From positions 1 through 23,038 of the forward strand of contig JABIQT010000743.1 in assembly GCA_018667995.1 (NCBI GenBank): a stretch of 23,038 nt of DNA, given 5' to 3'. Origin of the DNA: Candidatus Latescibacterota bacterium. GTDB lineage: Bacteria > JAAXHH01 > JABIQT01. A model generated the notes under the pieces. That model saw only the letters and a list, made by a program, of their open reading frames with translations, was not told where the DNA came from and searched no databases. Every line of letters begins with the position of its first letter. The first letter of the stretch is position 1. Shown here in pieces: positions 16,006 through 23,038 of this stretch. Made by a program: the position numbers and the translations under genes.

Positions 16006-18297
16006 CTACTCAAAAATCTTATGAATGAACCGAGTACGATGTGCTTGATTCGCAGATTCCATGTGCCTATTAACATCCTGCGAGAGTTGGCTCGAGGGAT
16101 CACTGCCACCATACTCCAATCTTCTGGCTAGGAATCTGTATTCCTGTGAGTCCCTGGGTGGCAAGACGAGATCCTTTGCGTTGCCTCTCACAATTCTCAA
16201 CGCATTGATCAGTCTTCTAAGAAAGATGTATGCCTCTAACAAGTTCCGATAGTCTGTCGTTGACACATGGCCTGCATCCCGCAAGGCCGCAAGTGCAGAC
16301 AGCGTGTTCGGGCTACGTAATGACGTGTCTCTGACACCATGATTGATCTGAAGAAACTGCACGTAGTATTCGATGTCAATTACACCACCAAAACTGTACT
16401 TCACGTTCACCGCACCAGGCTTCACCAGTTCGTCATTCTGTCTATCTCTCAATCGCGAAAGTGTCGTGACATCAAGCGGGGCAGCGCTATACACAAATGC
16501 GTCTCGAGCCTGTTCAATCTTCAATCCAAGTGGCCTATCACCTGCTATCACCCGCAGTTTGATCAGGGCTTGGCGTTCGTACGGCAAAGCCCCACCTCTT
16601 TCATTGAAGTATTCATGGAAATGGTCGATGGAGCACGCCAGTGCCCCCTTGTCACCATAGGGACGTAGGCGAAGGTCGATTTCGAAGATTCCCTTCTGGC
16701 GGGCCACAACGGTGTCACTGACCATCCGCACCAATTTCTCGAAATACTCTGAATTGTGGATACTATGCTCTCCGCCCGTTATTCCTTGCTCGGAGTAGAC
16801 GAATAGCATCTCTATGTCCGACGCCCAGCCCAGTTCCCGCCCTCCGCACTTTCCCAGTGCACAGATACAAAACCCACAAGGCTCGGAATCGCCAATGAGA
16901 GGTCGGCCGTAACGAGTAGCCAGGTTGTCATCGCTTATCTGATAGGCCGCAGTTATGATCACCTCAGCGAGGTCTGTCAACTCCTGGGAGAAATCTCGGA
17001 ATGATTTCTCATTAGACAGAATCTGGCGCATATCGATGCGGAACATCTCGCGATCTTTATATTTATTCAACACGGACTTCTTGCGTTCAAAGGTACTCAC
17101 CTTTCCCAAACGAGCCTGTATCTCCGTGGACATTCGGTCTCGGTCCTTCGCAATGCCAACAGCATCAATGTCCTGGAGAATTGGGAAGAGATTATCGTAC
17201 TGCATCCGCAGGAAATCTTCCCATAGAAAGTCCGTGGTACCGAAGAGCTTAGCCATTGCTCCGATTACTCGTTGTTTTTCAAATTGCAGGAATATTTCCT
17301 CCAACTCACGGCCCGATTTCACGTTGGCCAGAACCTGGTCTATCATCTGATTGAAGTGGTCCAGTGCTCGTGCAGGATTCGGAGCCTGTGTGAGCAAGTG
17401 TGTAAACTGTTTTATGAGCGCTACTACAAACTGCAATTCGTGAATCCTATGCGCATCTGTGATCTTGCTACCAACGCGATCCGTGACGGTTACAAGGTCT
17501 CGGACCTCGTCTCCCATGGTATCGATTTGAAGCGACACTATGTTTATATTACGCAGGGCCAGGGCGGTAGATAATGCGTAGAGAAATGCCGGGGTATCCT
17601 GCCCGTCGATGAGCAGTTGAGTTGCTTCAACATCCGTCTCATTGTCGACAGTGATGCGTACCGGGTACAGCATGGTCGGCTTTGCGCCTGTTATGTTCCG
17701 AAGGTATTCCACTACCAGCAGATTGATTCGGCTACGCACCTCGCGGCCCTTCTGCTGCCTAATTAAGTCAAGGGCATCCTCGAGTTCATGCTCGAGCTGG
17801 GACCAATTCGGTGCAGAGACATTCGTGGATCGGACTCGAAAGACATCAACTATCTTACGGAGCTTCAGGAGTGCTGGAGACGTCACATCTGCAGAGGGTG
17901 CGGGCCGTATCGGACGACGGCGACCACGGGATCCATGACGGCGTGGTCTTGACGACACGGTCGGAGCCGACACTTCCGGACGAGCGGCATACGTATTGAC
18001 GTCACCGTCTATTACGCTGATTCCATATGCTACAAATAAGCCGGAGATGGTAGATACTTCAGCCATATAGTCAAAGGCGATAATTGTGACCAGCCATTCT
18101 CCGTCCTTGACAGGAATCGCGCTTAACTCTACCAAGTTATCCTGTCCAAGGCGGTGCACCATGGCTAAATGCTCGGCCACAACTTCCGGACTATACTTTT
18201 CAAAATAGGATCCGTTCATCCTCTCAAGGTGATCTTTAATGAGGATATCCGGTATATGGGAGGATTGTAAGTTCTGGGATAGCTGAGATTGGTTCAT
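16006..18297 (-). CDS. ACT-domain / GlnE-type nucleotidyltransferase fusion protein
   Basis: The 763-aa protein ends in a GlnE-like catalytic half. The nucleotidyltransferase motif is ALGKCGGRELGWASDIEMLFVY with Gly485-Gly486, Asp494 and Glu496; a third acidic residue is Asp541 in IDLRLRPYGDKGAL. A helical GlnD/GlnE-type domain follows (YERQALIKLRV, GGVIDIEYYVQFLQ). GlnE and GlnD modify glutamine synthetase and PII in answer to nitrogen status. Here only one transferase domain is present, where GlnE has two, and the N-terminal half instead holds two ACT-like segments (LVTIIAFDYMAEVSTISGLF near residues 70-95 and PAFLYALSTALALRNINIVS near 240-260) linked by a basic stretch. The target is unknown; nitrogen sensing by the ACT domains is inference. 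ATG at 18297 has no RBS; the 72-aa gene ends 33 bp upstream. Confidence 0.8.
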   Translation of the reverse strand: MNQSQLSQNLQSSHIPDILIKDHLERMNGSYFEKYSPEVVAEHLAMVHRLGQDNLVELSAIPVKDGEWLVTIIAFDYMAEVSTISGLFVAYGISVIDGDVNTYAARPEVSAPTVSSRPRRHGSRGRRRPIRPAPSADVTSPALLKLRKIVDVFRVRSTNVSAPNWSQLEHELEDALDLIRQQKGREVRSRINLLVVEYLRNITGAKPTMLYPVRITVDNETDVEATQLLIDGQDTPAFLYALSTALALRNINIVSLQIDTMGDEVRDLVTVTDRVGSKITDAHRIHELQFVVALIKQFTHLLTQAPNPARALDHFNQMIDQVLANVKSGRELEEIFLQFEKQRVIGAMAKLFGTTDFLWEDFLRMQYDNLFPILQDIDAVGIAKDRDRMSTEIQARLGKVSTFERKKSVLNKYKDREMFRIDMRQILSNEKSFRDFSQELTDLAEVIITAAYQISDDNLATRYGRPLIGDSEPCGFCICALGKCGGRELGWASDIEMLFVYSEQGITGGEHSIHNSEYFEKLVRMVSDTVVARQKGIFEIDLRLRPYGDKGALACSIDHFHEYFNERGGALPYERQALIKLRVIAGDRPLGLKIEQARDAFVYSAAPLDVTTLSRLRDRQNDELVKPGAVNVKYSFGGVIDIEYYVQFLQINHGVRDTSLRSPNTLSALAALRDAGHVSTTDYRNLLEAYIFLRRLINALRIVRGNAKDLVLPPRDSQEYRFLARRLEYGGSDPSSQLSQDVNRHMESANQAHRTRFIHKIFE

Positions 18298-18330
18298 TGA
18301 GAGAGTATCGCAGGTCTGTGATGCTGTGGT

Positions 18331-18549
18331 TTATTCTCCGACAGCTATACACTCCAGTGTATACGCACTATGACCGTTGGCGTGGTGGATTTCACCAACA
18401 ACCTTCCATCTTGCAGACTCTATGATATAAGTCTGGTCGTATGATTCATACGCATCGGATTCGCGCAGCCTCTGAAGCTCTGAATCGTCTAACTCCCGGG
18501 TATCTCCAACATGCCACACGGGAACCATCGGTACTTCGAAATCGACCAA
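18331..18549 (-). CDS. Small conserved-looking protein of unknown function
   Basis: This 72-aa open frame is not recognised. Its start is a TTG at 18549 with a strong GAGGAGG ending four bases upstream, good reason to think it is translated. It is acidic in the middle (ELDDSELQRLRESDAYESYD) and ends in a strand-like segment, YTLECIAVGE. It has no signal peptide or transmembrane segment and a single cysteine. It sits between the E1-alpha gene (64 bp) and the ACT/GlnE-like gene (33 bp) on the same strand, so it is probably co-transcribed with them. Confidence 0.6.
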   Translation of the reverse strand: MVDFEVPMVPVWHVGDTRELDDSELQRLRESDAYESYDQTYIIESARWKVVGEIHHANGHSAYTLECIAVGE

Positions 18550-18613
18550 CTGTCCTCCTCAAGATTGTGATCAAGAAAGCGACAATTCTTCATATGCGGT
18601 CAGGGTCTATGCC

Positions 18614-19627
18614 TCAGTCCGCATAGACTCCGCGAAGCGTCTCCTCCGGCAAGGGCATAGGGCTGTTTTCCGCGTCTTCAACGGCAGCATCGATCTCACG
18701 AGCAACGGATGCTTCATATTCGGCTTTGGTGGCTTCAGGCAGCCAACCGGCTTCTGCCAGGCGACGTTCGAATTCGTCAACGGGATCTTTTCCGGACCAG
18801 GCTTCCATCAATTCCTGAGGTACATAGTCCGCTTGATCCGCCTCTGAATGTCCGCGAAGACGCATGGTCACCGCTTCAATCAGCGTCGGCCCCTTGCCTT
18901 CTCTGGCGCGCGCCACGGCCCGCTGACATACCTGATACACGGCTACCGCATCTGTTCCGTCAACCAACTCTCCCGGCATTCCGTATCCTTTTGCACGGTC
19001 AACCAGGTTTTGACATGAAAACTGTGCTTCGTGGGGTGTAGAATATGCGAACTGATTGTTCTCGATGATGAGAATAAACGGCAGTAGTCGTACGGCAGCA
19101 AAATTCAGGGATTCATGGAAATCACCAATACTCGTAGCACCGTCACCTAAATAGGCCATCGCCACGCTTTTCCGGCCCGTAATCTTACTTGCCAGAGCAG
19201 CTCCCACTGCAGGCGGCAACATGGCACCAAGATGGCTGATAAGAGAGAACACGCCACGACTCGTACTGCCAATATGAAGACTGCCATCCTTACCGCCGGC
19301 TGAAGTGCCACTCCGGGCCATATATGTGGCGTACACTTCCGCTGGCTTCGTCCCTCGAACCATCTGAACGCCCATTCCTCTATGAAGAGGCGCAGCCACA
19401 TCCCCGTCCTCTAGCGTCATGGCGCTCCCCACCGAAACCGCTTCGTTTCCGATGGCAGTGTACAGCGCTCCCAGTAAACGGCCTTGTCGATACAGATTGA
19501 TTGCGCGCTTCTCAACTTCTCGGGTCAGTCGCATATAACGATAGAGCTTAAGTGCGTCTTCTATGGAAATACCCGTTTCCGTGAGGCGGTCGGGCGACGA
19601 CACCGCTGAGGGATCCAATGGACTCAT
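18614..19627 (-). CDS. 2-oxoacid dehydrogenase E1 component, alpha subunit (pyruvate or branched-chain/acetoin type)
   Basis: The 337-aa product is the thiamine-diphosphate-binding alpha subunit of an alpha2beta2 E1 enzyme that decarboxylates a 2-oxoacid and acylates lipoyl-E2. The TPP motif runs from LGDGATSIGDFHESLNFAA (GDG at 161-163) to ENN at 189-191. LYRQGRLLGALYTAIGNEA, APLHRGMG near residue 82 and GGKDGSLHIG are also typical, as is RGHSEAD near the C terminus. The open frame reaches back to 19762, but ATG 19627 is preferred: it has GAGGT about seven bases upstream and starts 10 bp after the SGNH gene. Pyruvate, branched-chain and acetoin E1-alpha subunits cannot be separated by eye. 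No E1-beta, E2 or E3 gene is next to it, which is unusual. Confidence 0.87.
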   Translation of the reverse strand: MSPLDPSAVSSPDRLTETGISIEDALKLYRYMRLTREVEKRAINLYRQGRLLGALYTAIGNEAVSVGSAMTLEDGDVAAPLHRGMGVQMVRGTKPAEVYATYMARSGTSAGGKDGSLHIGSTSRGVFSLISHLGAMLPPAVGAALASKITGRKSVAMAYLGDGATSIGDFHESLNFAAVRLLPFILIIENNQFAYSTPHEAQFSCQNLVDRAKGYGMPGELVDGTDAVAVYQVCQRAVARAREGKGPTLIEAVTMRLRGHSEADQADYVPQELMEAWSGKDPVDEFERRLAEAGWLPEATKAEYEASVAREIDAAVEDAENSPMPLPEETLRGVYAD

Positions 19628-19637
19628 GTATGTTACC

Positions 19638-20828
19638 TCAATTTTCTCGGTCAGGGATGAGTTGTTGCTGTTCGAGGAATGAGGCCGTCGCGATTGCTGC
19701 TGCTCGGTGGCCGGATGCATTCCAGTGTCCATCCCAGTCATAGTGAAGATCCGTGAGGGCACCTGCTTCCCTCAGGGGCGGCAACAGATCAAGCACAGGA
19801 ATCTGACTCTCAGAGCCGAACTTCGTCATCACGGAATGAGGAATCGTCATGTCGAGTCCCTCCGCCGCTATCCATTCATCGAATCGGCCATCCCTAGCGA
19901 GGAGTGTCTTATTGGGTACCACCGAAATAACTAAACTTGCCTGATTCTGACGTGAAATATCGCGCATTTGAAGGTACAACCTGCGCGTCAAGTCCCAACC
20001 TTCCTCTATATCTGGAGAGGGCTCACGGACCATTACCATGAAATCGTCGAAATCCGTGAGCTTCCGAACGCCCAGTGTCGACTTAAGGATATTGATTCTC
20101 GCACGGAAAAAGTGGTAAACGTGACTGTTTTTCTCCAACACTTCCTTAATATCCGGAAGGATGGATGCGGTTCGGATCCCTGAGCGAGCAACCTCGACGG
20201 AGCCTGATACACTTCCAATCACGGGTGCCACCACATCATCCCGTACTGGAAAGACGGACGAGTCGGGAAATACGGAATTCCAGAACGCACGATACCGCAG
20301 ATTGTCTTTTACATCATTCGAATAGAATTGGACCAGGACAAGATCCGGCTTCTGCGCCAAGCCGAATTCACCCAGAAAAACCAGTTCTTGAAATGTTCCA
20401 TAGCCTCCGACGCCGCCGTTTAACACGCTATACCTGATGGAATCGGCGCGATTCTCAGAGCGCTGATTTAGCATCTCTTCCAGGAGATAAGGATAGGACT
20501 CCTCAAGCGCCACCTCTGCACCGAGTGTGAACGAATCACCAAGACACAGAATACGAAAAACGCGGGAGGAAGAATCCGGTACTGATTCGGGCCCACGAAA
20601 TCCTTTGGAGTTAAAGGCCACCTGGGTATCAAACTCGGTGGTCCGGTACCGGCGATCAACTCCGGGATTTGGCACATAGCGCAGCACTGGGTGCGGTGCA
20701 TACAAAAGCGCTTCTTTTATGGGTACTTGAGGTGCAGCCAATGCAAACGCTACTTCCAGGCAACCCCACACTATGAGTAGTGTGCACCCGAAAATACTGA
20801 GATTAACACCAACGGATTTCAAGGCCAT
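19638..20828 (-). CDS. SGNH-hydrolase-like protein with N-terminal membrane anchor
   Basis: The 396-aa protein has an N-terminal hydrophobic segment (VNLSIFGCTLLIVWGCLEVAF) and so faces the periplasm as an anchored or secreted protein. SGNH blocks are visible: the nucleophile serine in ILCLGDSFTLG (about residue 99), glycine in NGGVGGYGT, asparagine in QFYSNDV (about residue 171) and the acid-histidine pair in DWDGHWNASGH close to the C terminus. Such proteins are esterases or O-acetyl transfer enzymes acting on surface polysaccharides or lipids; the substrate is unknown. ATG 20828 is chosen because AAGGG lies a few bases upstream; a GTG at 20834 is the alternative. It precedes the E1-alpha gene by 10 bp, probably in one transcript. 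Confidence 0.82.
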   Translation of the reverse strand: MALKSVGVNLSIFGCTLLIVWGCLEVAFALAAPQVPIKEALLYAPHPVLRYVPNPGVDRRYRTTEFDTQVAFNSKGFRGPESVPDSSSRVFRILCLGDSFTLGAEVALEESYPYLLEEMLNQRSENRADSIRYSVLNGGVGGYGTFQELVFLGEFGLAQKPDLVLVQFYSNDVKDNLRYRAFWNSVFPDSSVFPVRDDVVAPVIGSVSGSVEVARSGIRTASILPDIKEVLEKNSHVYHFFRARINILKSTLGVRKLTDFDDFMVMVREPSPDIEEGWDLTRRLYLQMRDISRQNQASLVISVVPNKTLLARDGRFDEWIAAEGLDMTIPHSVMTKFGSESQIPVLDLLPPLREAGALTDLHYDWDGHWNASGHRAAAIATASFLEQQQLIPDREN

Positions 20829-21079
20829 AAACACCCTTGCGTGCGTGCATTACAAGAGAAGAGAATACGAATCTCGACTTCTATAGCGTCGCCCTGGCTC
20901 TGAAGCCTCTAGCGCCCGAACGAGCCCGAATAAGTTATAAATCTTCCGTATAAGCCGCAACCTTTATCAACACTCCATTCGGGCCGTCTAGCGTCCACAC
21001 TGATCTATTGGTAAGTCCCGACACAGGAAGAAAATCCGGATTCCCCCTGATGTTTAACGAAAAAAATCCTCTTTTCTTG

Positions 21080-21107
21080 TTGACAGGGCCAAACATAGTT
21101 CTATTAT
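21080..21107 (+). promoter_or_regulatory. Sigma70-type promoter of the DtxR-family gene
   Basis: A perfect -35 box TTGACA (21080-21085) is followed after 16 bp by TATTAT (21102-21107), one change from consensus. Transcription would begin near 21114, about 140 bp before the chosen ATG at 21254. It is the clearest promoter in the window. Confidence 0.75.
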
Positions 21108-21133
21108 GCAAATAAATGTTTGGCTACCCAAAC
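21088..21133. promoter_or_regulatory. Inverted repeats overlapping the promoter, putative metal-repressor operator
   Basis: GCCAAACAT at 21088-21096, inside the promoter spacer, is the exact inverse of ATGTTTGGC at 21116-21124, just past the expected start of transcription. The right copy is itself half of a perfect palindrome, GTTTGG-CTAC-CCAAAC, at 21118-21133. Three half-sites of the form CCAAAC/GTTTGG thus bracket the promoter, as expected for repression by a dimeric regulator. The adjacent DtxR-like protein is the natural candidate (autoregulation), which is inference. Confidence 0.6.
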
Positions 21134-21253
21134 TTTCTGTACCCGAGACAAATTTCTCATTGTTGTAGCCAAGTAATAGCTGTCAGCAGTTCATGATTAC
21201 GATATATGAAGAACCGTGGAAGATATCGTAACATCCGCACGGGAGGCATAAAT

Positions 21254-21799
21254 ATGGAAATCTGGAAGGAATTCGAGCACAACGAGATAACGCACAGTGC
21301 CGCCCATTATCTCATGACCATAAACAAGTTAATAGATGATCTTGGATATGCCCGTGTTTCGGATGTGGCTCGATCGTTGAGTATCACACCCGGTAGCGCG
21401 TCCATCATGCTGAAGTCTCTGAAAGAAAAAGGCTTTCTGGTAGAGGATAAGAACCGATTTCTCCGCCTGTCCGAACCCGGCGATCGTCTGGCACACAGTA
21501 TCAAATCTCATCGGCATATAATGATCACGTTCTTTCGCGACGTATTACACATTAACCCCGAGCAGGCAGAAATCGACGCATGTAAAATCGAGCATCTCAT
21601 AAGCACCGAAACGGGAGAGCATTTGCTCTGGTTTCTACAGTTTCTAATGTGCGGTGACGAACATGCGAAGGCGTTCCTGGAGAGATATTGGGCGTCGAAG
21701 GATAAGCTCTGCAACTTGACATCCTGCCCCGTCTGTGACAAGGCCGGGGAATGTCTTCTCGTTCAGCTCGAACCCCACGAAGATGGGCTTACGGACTGA
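21254..21799 (+). CDS. DtxR/MntR-family metal-dependent transcriptional repressor with C-terminal cysteine cluster
   Basis: The 181-aa product has the family layout: an N-terminal winged helix (ARVSDVARSLSITPGSASIMLKSL, residues about 34-56) and a dimerisation/metal domain. Likely metal ligands are His86 in SHRH and Cys110, Glu113 and His114 in DACKIEHLIS, matching the Cys-x-x-Glu-His of DtxR/IdeR, so Fe(II) or Mn(II) are plausible signals. ATG 21254 has GGAGG about seven bases upstream and begins near the first conserved helix; the open frame extends to 21206 without a better start. Unusually, the C terminus has four cysteines in Cys153-x4-Cys158-x2-Cys161-x5-Cys167, a possible zinc or iron-sulfur site, and there is no SH3-like FeoA domain. 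The porin downstream, 155 bp away, is a likely target. Confidence 0.88.
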   Translation: MEIWKEFEHNEITHSAAHYLMTINKLIDDLGYARVSDVARSLSITPGSASIMLKSLKEKGFLVEDKNRFLRLSEPGDRLAHSIKSHRHIMITFFRDVLHINPEQAEIDACKIEHLISTETGEHLLWFLQFLMCGDEHAKAFLERYWASKDKLCNLTSCPVCDKAGECLLVQLEPHEDGLTD

Positions 21800-21954
21800 G
21801 CATTCCCGATGGTCAGCGACGTGCTAAAGCGGTCCGATAGTACCTGCAGCTGAAGTAGCAGATTGATCGTTGGATATTTACCGCCAGATCTAGTGGAATA
21901 GATGTATACCTTGGCAAGGGACACAGAGTCAAGATAGTAACCAAGAGGATACGA

Positions 21955-23038
21955 ATGTACTGGATAGGACGATTTGCGCTGTTCACCGTCTGCATGTTAT
22001 GGTTGCCAGTTCAGGCACAGCAGACGGTGTCGGACAGTCTTTCAGAACTCAGTCGACGTCTCGACGTGCTTGCCCAGGAGATCGAACGACTGAATCTCGG
22101 CGAGGCAGCTGCTACGGCGGATGCTGGTCAATATGGACTTGGCCCGGCGGCGTCCAAGATCTATCGCACGGCGCGTGGTGTATCCATCGGTGGATACGGT
22201 GAGATGGTGTACAACCGGTATGCCGGCGAGAAAGAGAACGGTACAATCTCTGGGAAGGTTGACCAGTTTGACATGCTCAGAGCCATTATCTATGTCGGTT
22301 ATAAGTACAACGACAATTGGTTGCTGAACTCTGAGTTTGAGTTTGAACATGCCTCCACGGGAGTCGCGGGCTCTGTCTCGGCCGAATTTGTGCACGTGGA
22401 ATATCTGAGAAGACCGGAATTCAACCTCAGATTTGGGCTCTTGCTGATGCCCATGGGTCTGGTGAATGAATTGCATGAGCCCACCGTATATATGGGGGTT
22501 GGCCGGCCCGACATCGAACGGGTCATCATTCCATCAACTTGGAGGGAAAACGGTATCGGGATTTTCGGTGAAGTAGGGGCAGTCTCGTACCGTACCTATC
22601 TTGTAAACGGTATGAGAGGCTCCAAGTTTTCGGCCAGTGGATTGCGAGGGGGACGACAGAAAGGTTCTAAAGCGCAAGCGAACCATTTTGGCTGGACAGG
22701 TCGCATAGACGTTACACCTCGAGCAGGTCTCGTCATTGGTGGCTCAGCATATGCAGGCTACTCAGGGCAGGATCTTACGCTGGGCACCAAGGATCTCGAT
22801 ATACCCACAGCAATATTTGAGGGACATATGGATCTTCGGCACCGGGGCCTGTGGTTCAGTATTCTTGGAGTCCGTGGACATATTGGGGAAGCACTGGAAT
22901 TGAATCAAAAACTTGGACTCACCGGCAACCAGTCTGTTGGAGATGTGATGCAGGGATTCTATGCGCAAACAGGTTACGACGTGCTGGCGCGTACGAGTTT
23001 CAATGAAGTAACACTGATGCCATATATACGTTACGAAA
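21955..23038 (+). CDS. Outer-membrane porin-like protein (partial, runs off the window)
   Basis: The frame is open from ATG 21955 (AGAGGA about six bases upstream) to the last base, giving 361 codons with the C terminus missing. A signal peptide (FALFTVCMLWLPVQAQ) is followed by a short coiled-coil-like heptad segment (LSELSRRLDVLAQEIERLNL), as in porins that trimerise through an N-terminal coiled coil. Then come alternating aromatic/polar strands starting at GVSIGGYGEMVYNRY, with FNLRFGLLLMPMGLVNELHEP and WRENGIGIFGEVGAVSYRTY, in the style of OprO/OprP-like or general carbohydrate/metal porins. Substrate is unknown. Its place right after a DtxR-type repressor suggests that it admits iron, manganese or another metal species, which is inference. 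Confidence 0.8.
   Translation, partial: MYWIGRFALFTVCMLWLPVQAQQTVSDSLSELSRRLDVLAQEIERLNLGEAAATADAGQYGLGPAASKIYRTARGVSIGGYGEMVYNRYAGEKENGTISGKVDQFDMLRAIIYVGYKYNDNWLLNSEFEFEHASTGVAGSVSAEFVHVEYLRRPEFNLRFGLLLMPMGLVNELHEPTVYMGVGRPDIERVIIPSTWRENGIGIFGEVGAVSYRTYLVNGMRGSKFSASGLRGGRQKGSKAQANHFGWTGRIDVTPRAGLVIGGSAYAGYSGQDLTLGTKDLDIPTAIFEGHMDLRHRGLWFSILGVRGHIGEALELNQKLGLTGNQSVGDVMQGFYAQTGYDVLARTSFNEVTLMPYIRYE

Larger units (their letters stand above)
20835..21253. other. Divergent intergenic region between SGNH gene and dtxR-type gene
   Basis: About 420 bp separate the two divergently oriented genes. The right half (21080-21170) holds a good promoter and inverted repeats for the plus-strand regulator, described separately. 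The left half (20835-21060) should carry the promoter of the SGNH gene; no clear -35/-10 pair was seen there. An upstream in-frame ATG at 21206 exists for the regulator but has no RBS of the quality found at 21254. Confidence 0.7.

Noticed and set aside
1-23038. CRISPR array, tRNA, insertion sequence or attachment site.
   Set aside because: No regularly spaced repeats, no T-loop GTTCRA motif in intergenic DNA, and no transposase or integrase frame were seen.

Overview
The window looks like a piece of chromosome from a Gram-negative (diderm) bacterium. It carries a TamA/TamB outer-membrane assembly pair, a predicted outer-membrane porin and an exported tetraheme c-type cytochrome. Several starts are TTG or GTG and the base composition is moderate in GC. 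The gene mix would suit the FCB side of the tree or a deltaproteobacteria-like lineage, but no ribosomal or marker gene is present, so the phylum is inference only. No rRNA, tRNA, CRISPR array, insertion sequence or phage gene was found.

Layout. Bases 1-4764 (+): the tail of an uncertain upstream gene, two tandem paralogous Cof-type HAD phosphatases, a LarC1-only nickel-pincer cofactor protein, and a family GH51-like alpha-L-arabinofuranosidase. Bases 4770-15190 (-), read right to left: tamB, tamA, a metallophosphatase-like tetraheme cytochrome whose reading frame holds an in-frame TGA, a TIM-barrel protein of glycoside-hydrolase type, and a third HAD phosphatase coupled to it by an ATGA overlap. 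Bases 15191-16005: 815 bp with no convincing gene but with strong hairpins and an AT-rich palindrome cluster. Bases 16006-20828 (-), right to left: an SGNH hydrolase-like membrane-anchored protein, the E1-alpha subunit of a 2-oxoacid dehydrogenase, a 72-aa protein of unknown function, and a large protein joining ACT-like domains to a GlnE-type nucleotidyltransferase. Bases 21080-23038 (+): a sigma70-type promoter with inverted repeats, a DtxR-family metal-dependent repressor with an extra cysteine cluster, and the first 361 codons of a porin that runs off the window.

The most notable signal is at 8486-8488. The cytochrome/UshA-like gene truly begins at 8635, with an RBS and a signal peptide, and reads in frame through a TGA at codon 50 into the rest of the protein. 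The TGA lies in a Cys-Asp-TGA-Pro-Gly context where relatives, as I recall them, carry cysteine. It is followed 18 nt later by the apical loop of a perfect 7-bp hairpin with loop GGUUU, which fits a bacterial SECIS element. A standard gene caller would truncate this gene to a TTG start at 8464 and lose both the signal peptide and the Sec motif. The best reading is a selenoprotein made in one operon with the TamAB machinery.

Other points are the LarC1 protein without a LarC2 domain, the unusual ACT plus GlnE architecture, and the DtxR gene with a putative self-operator next to a porin, which suggests metal-controlled outer-membrane uptake.
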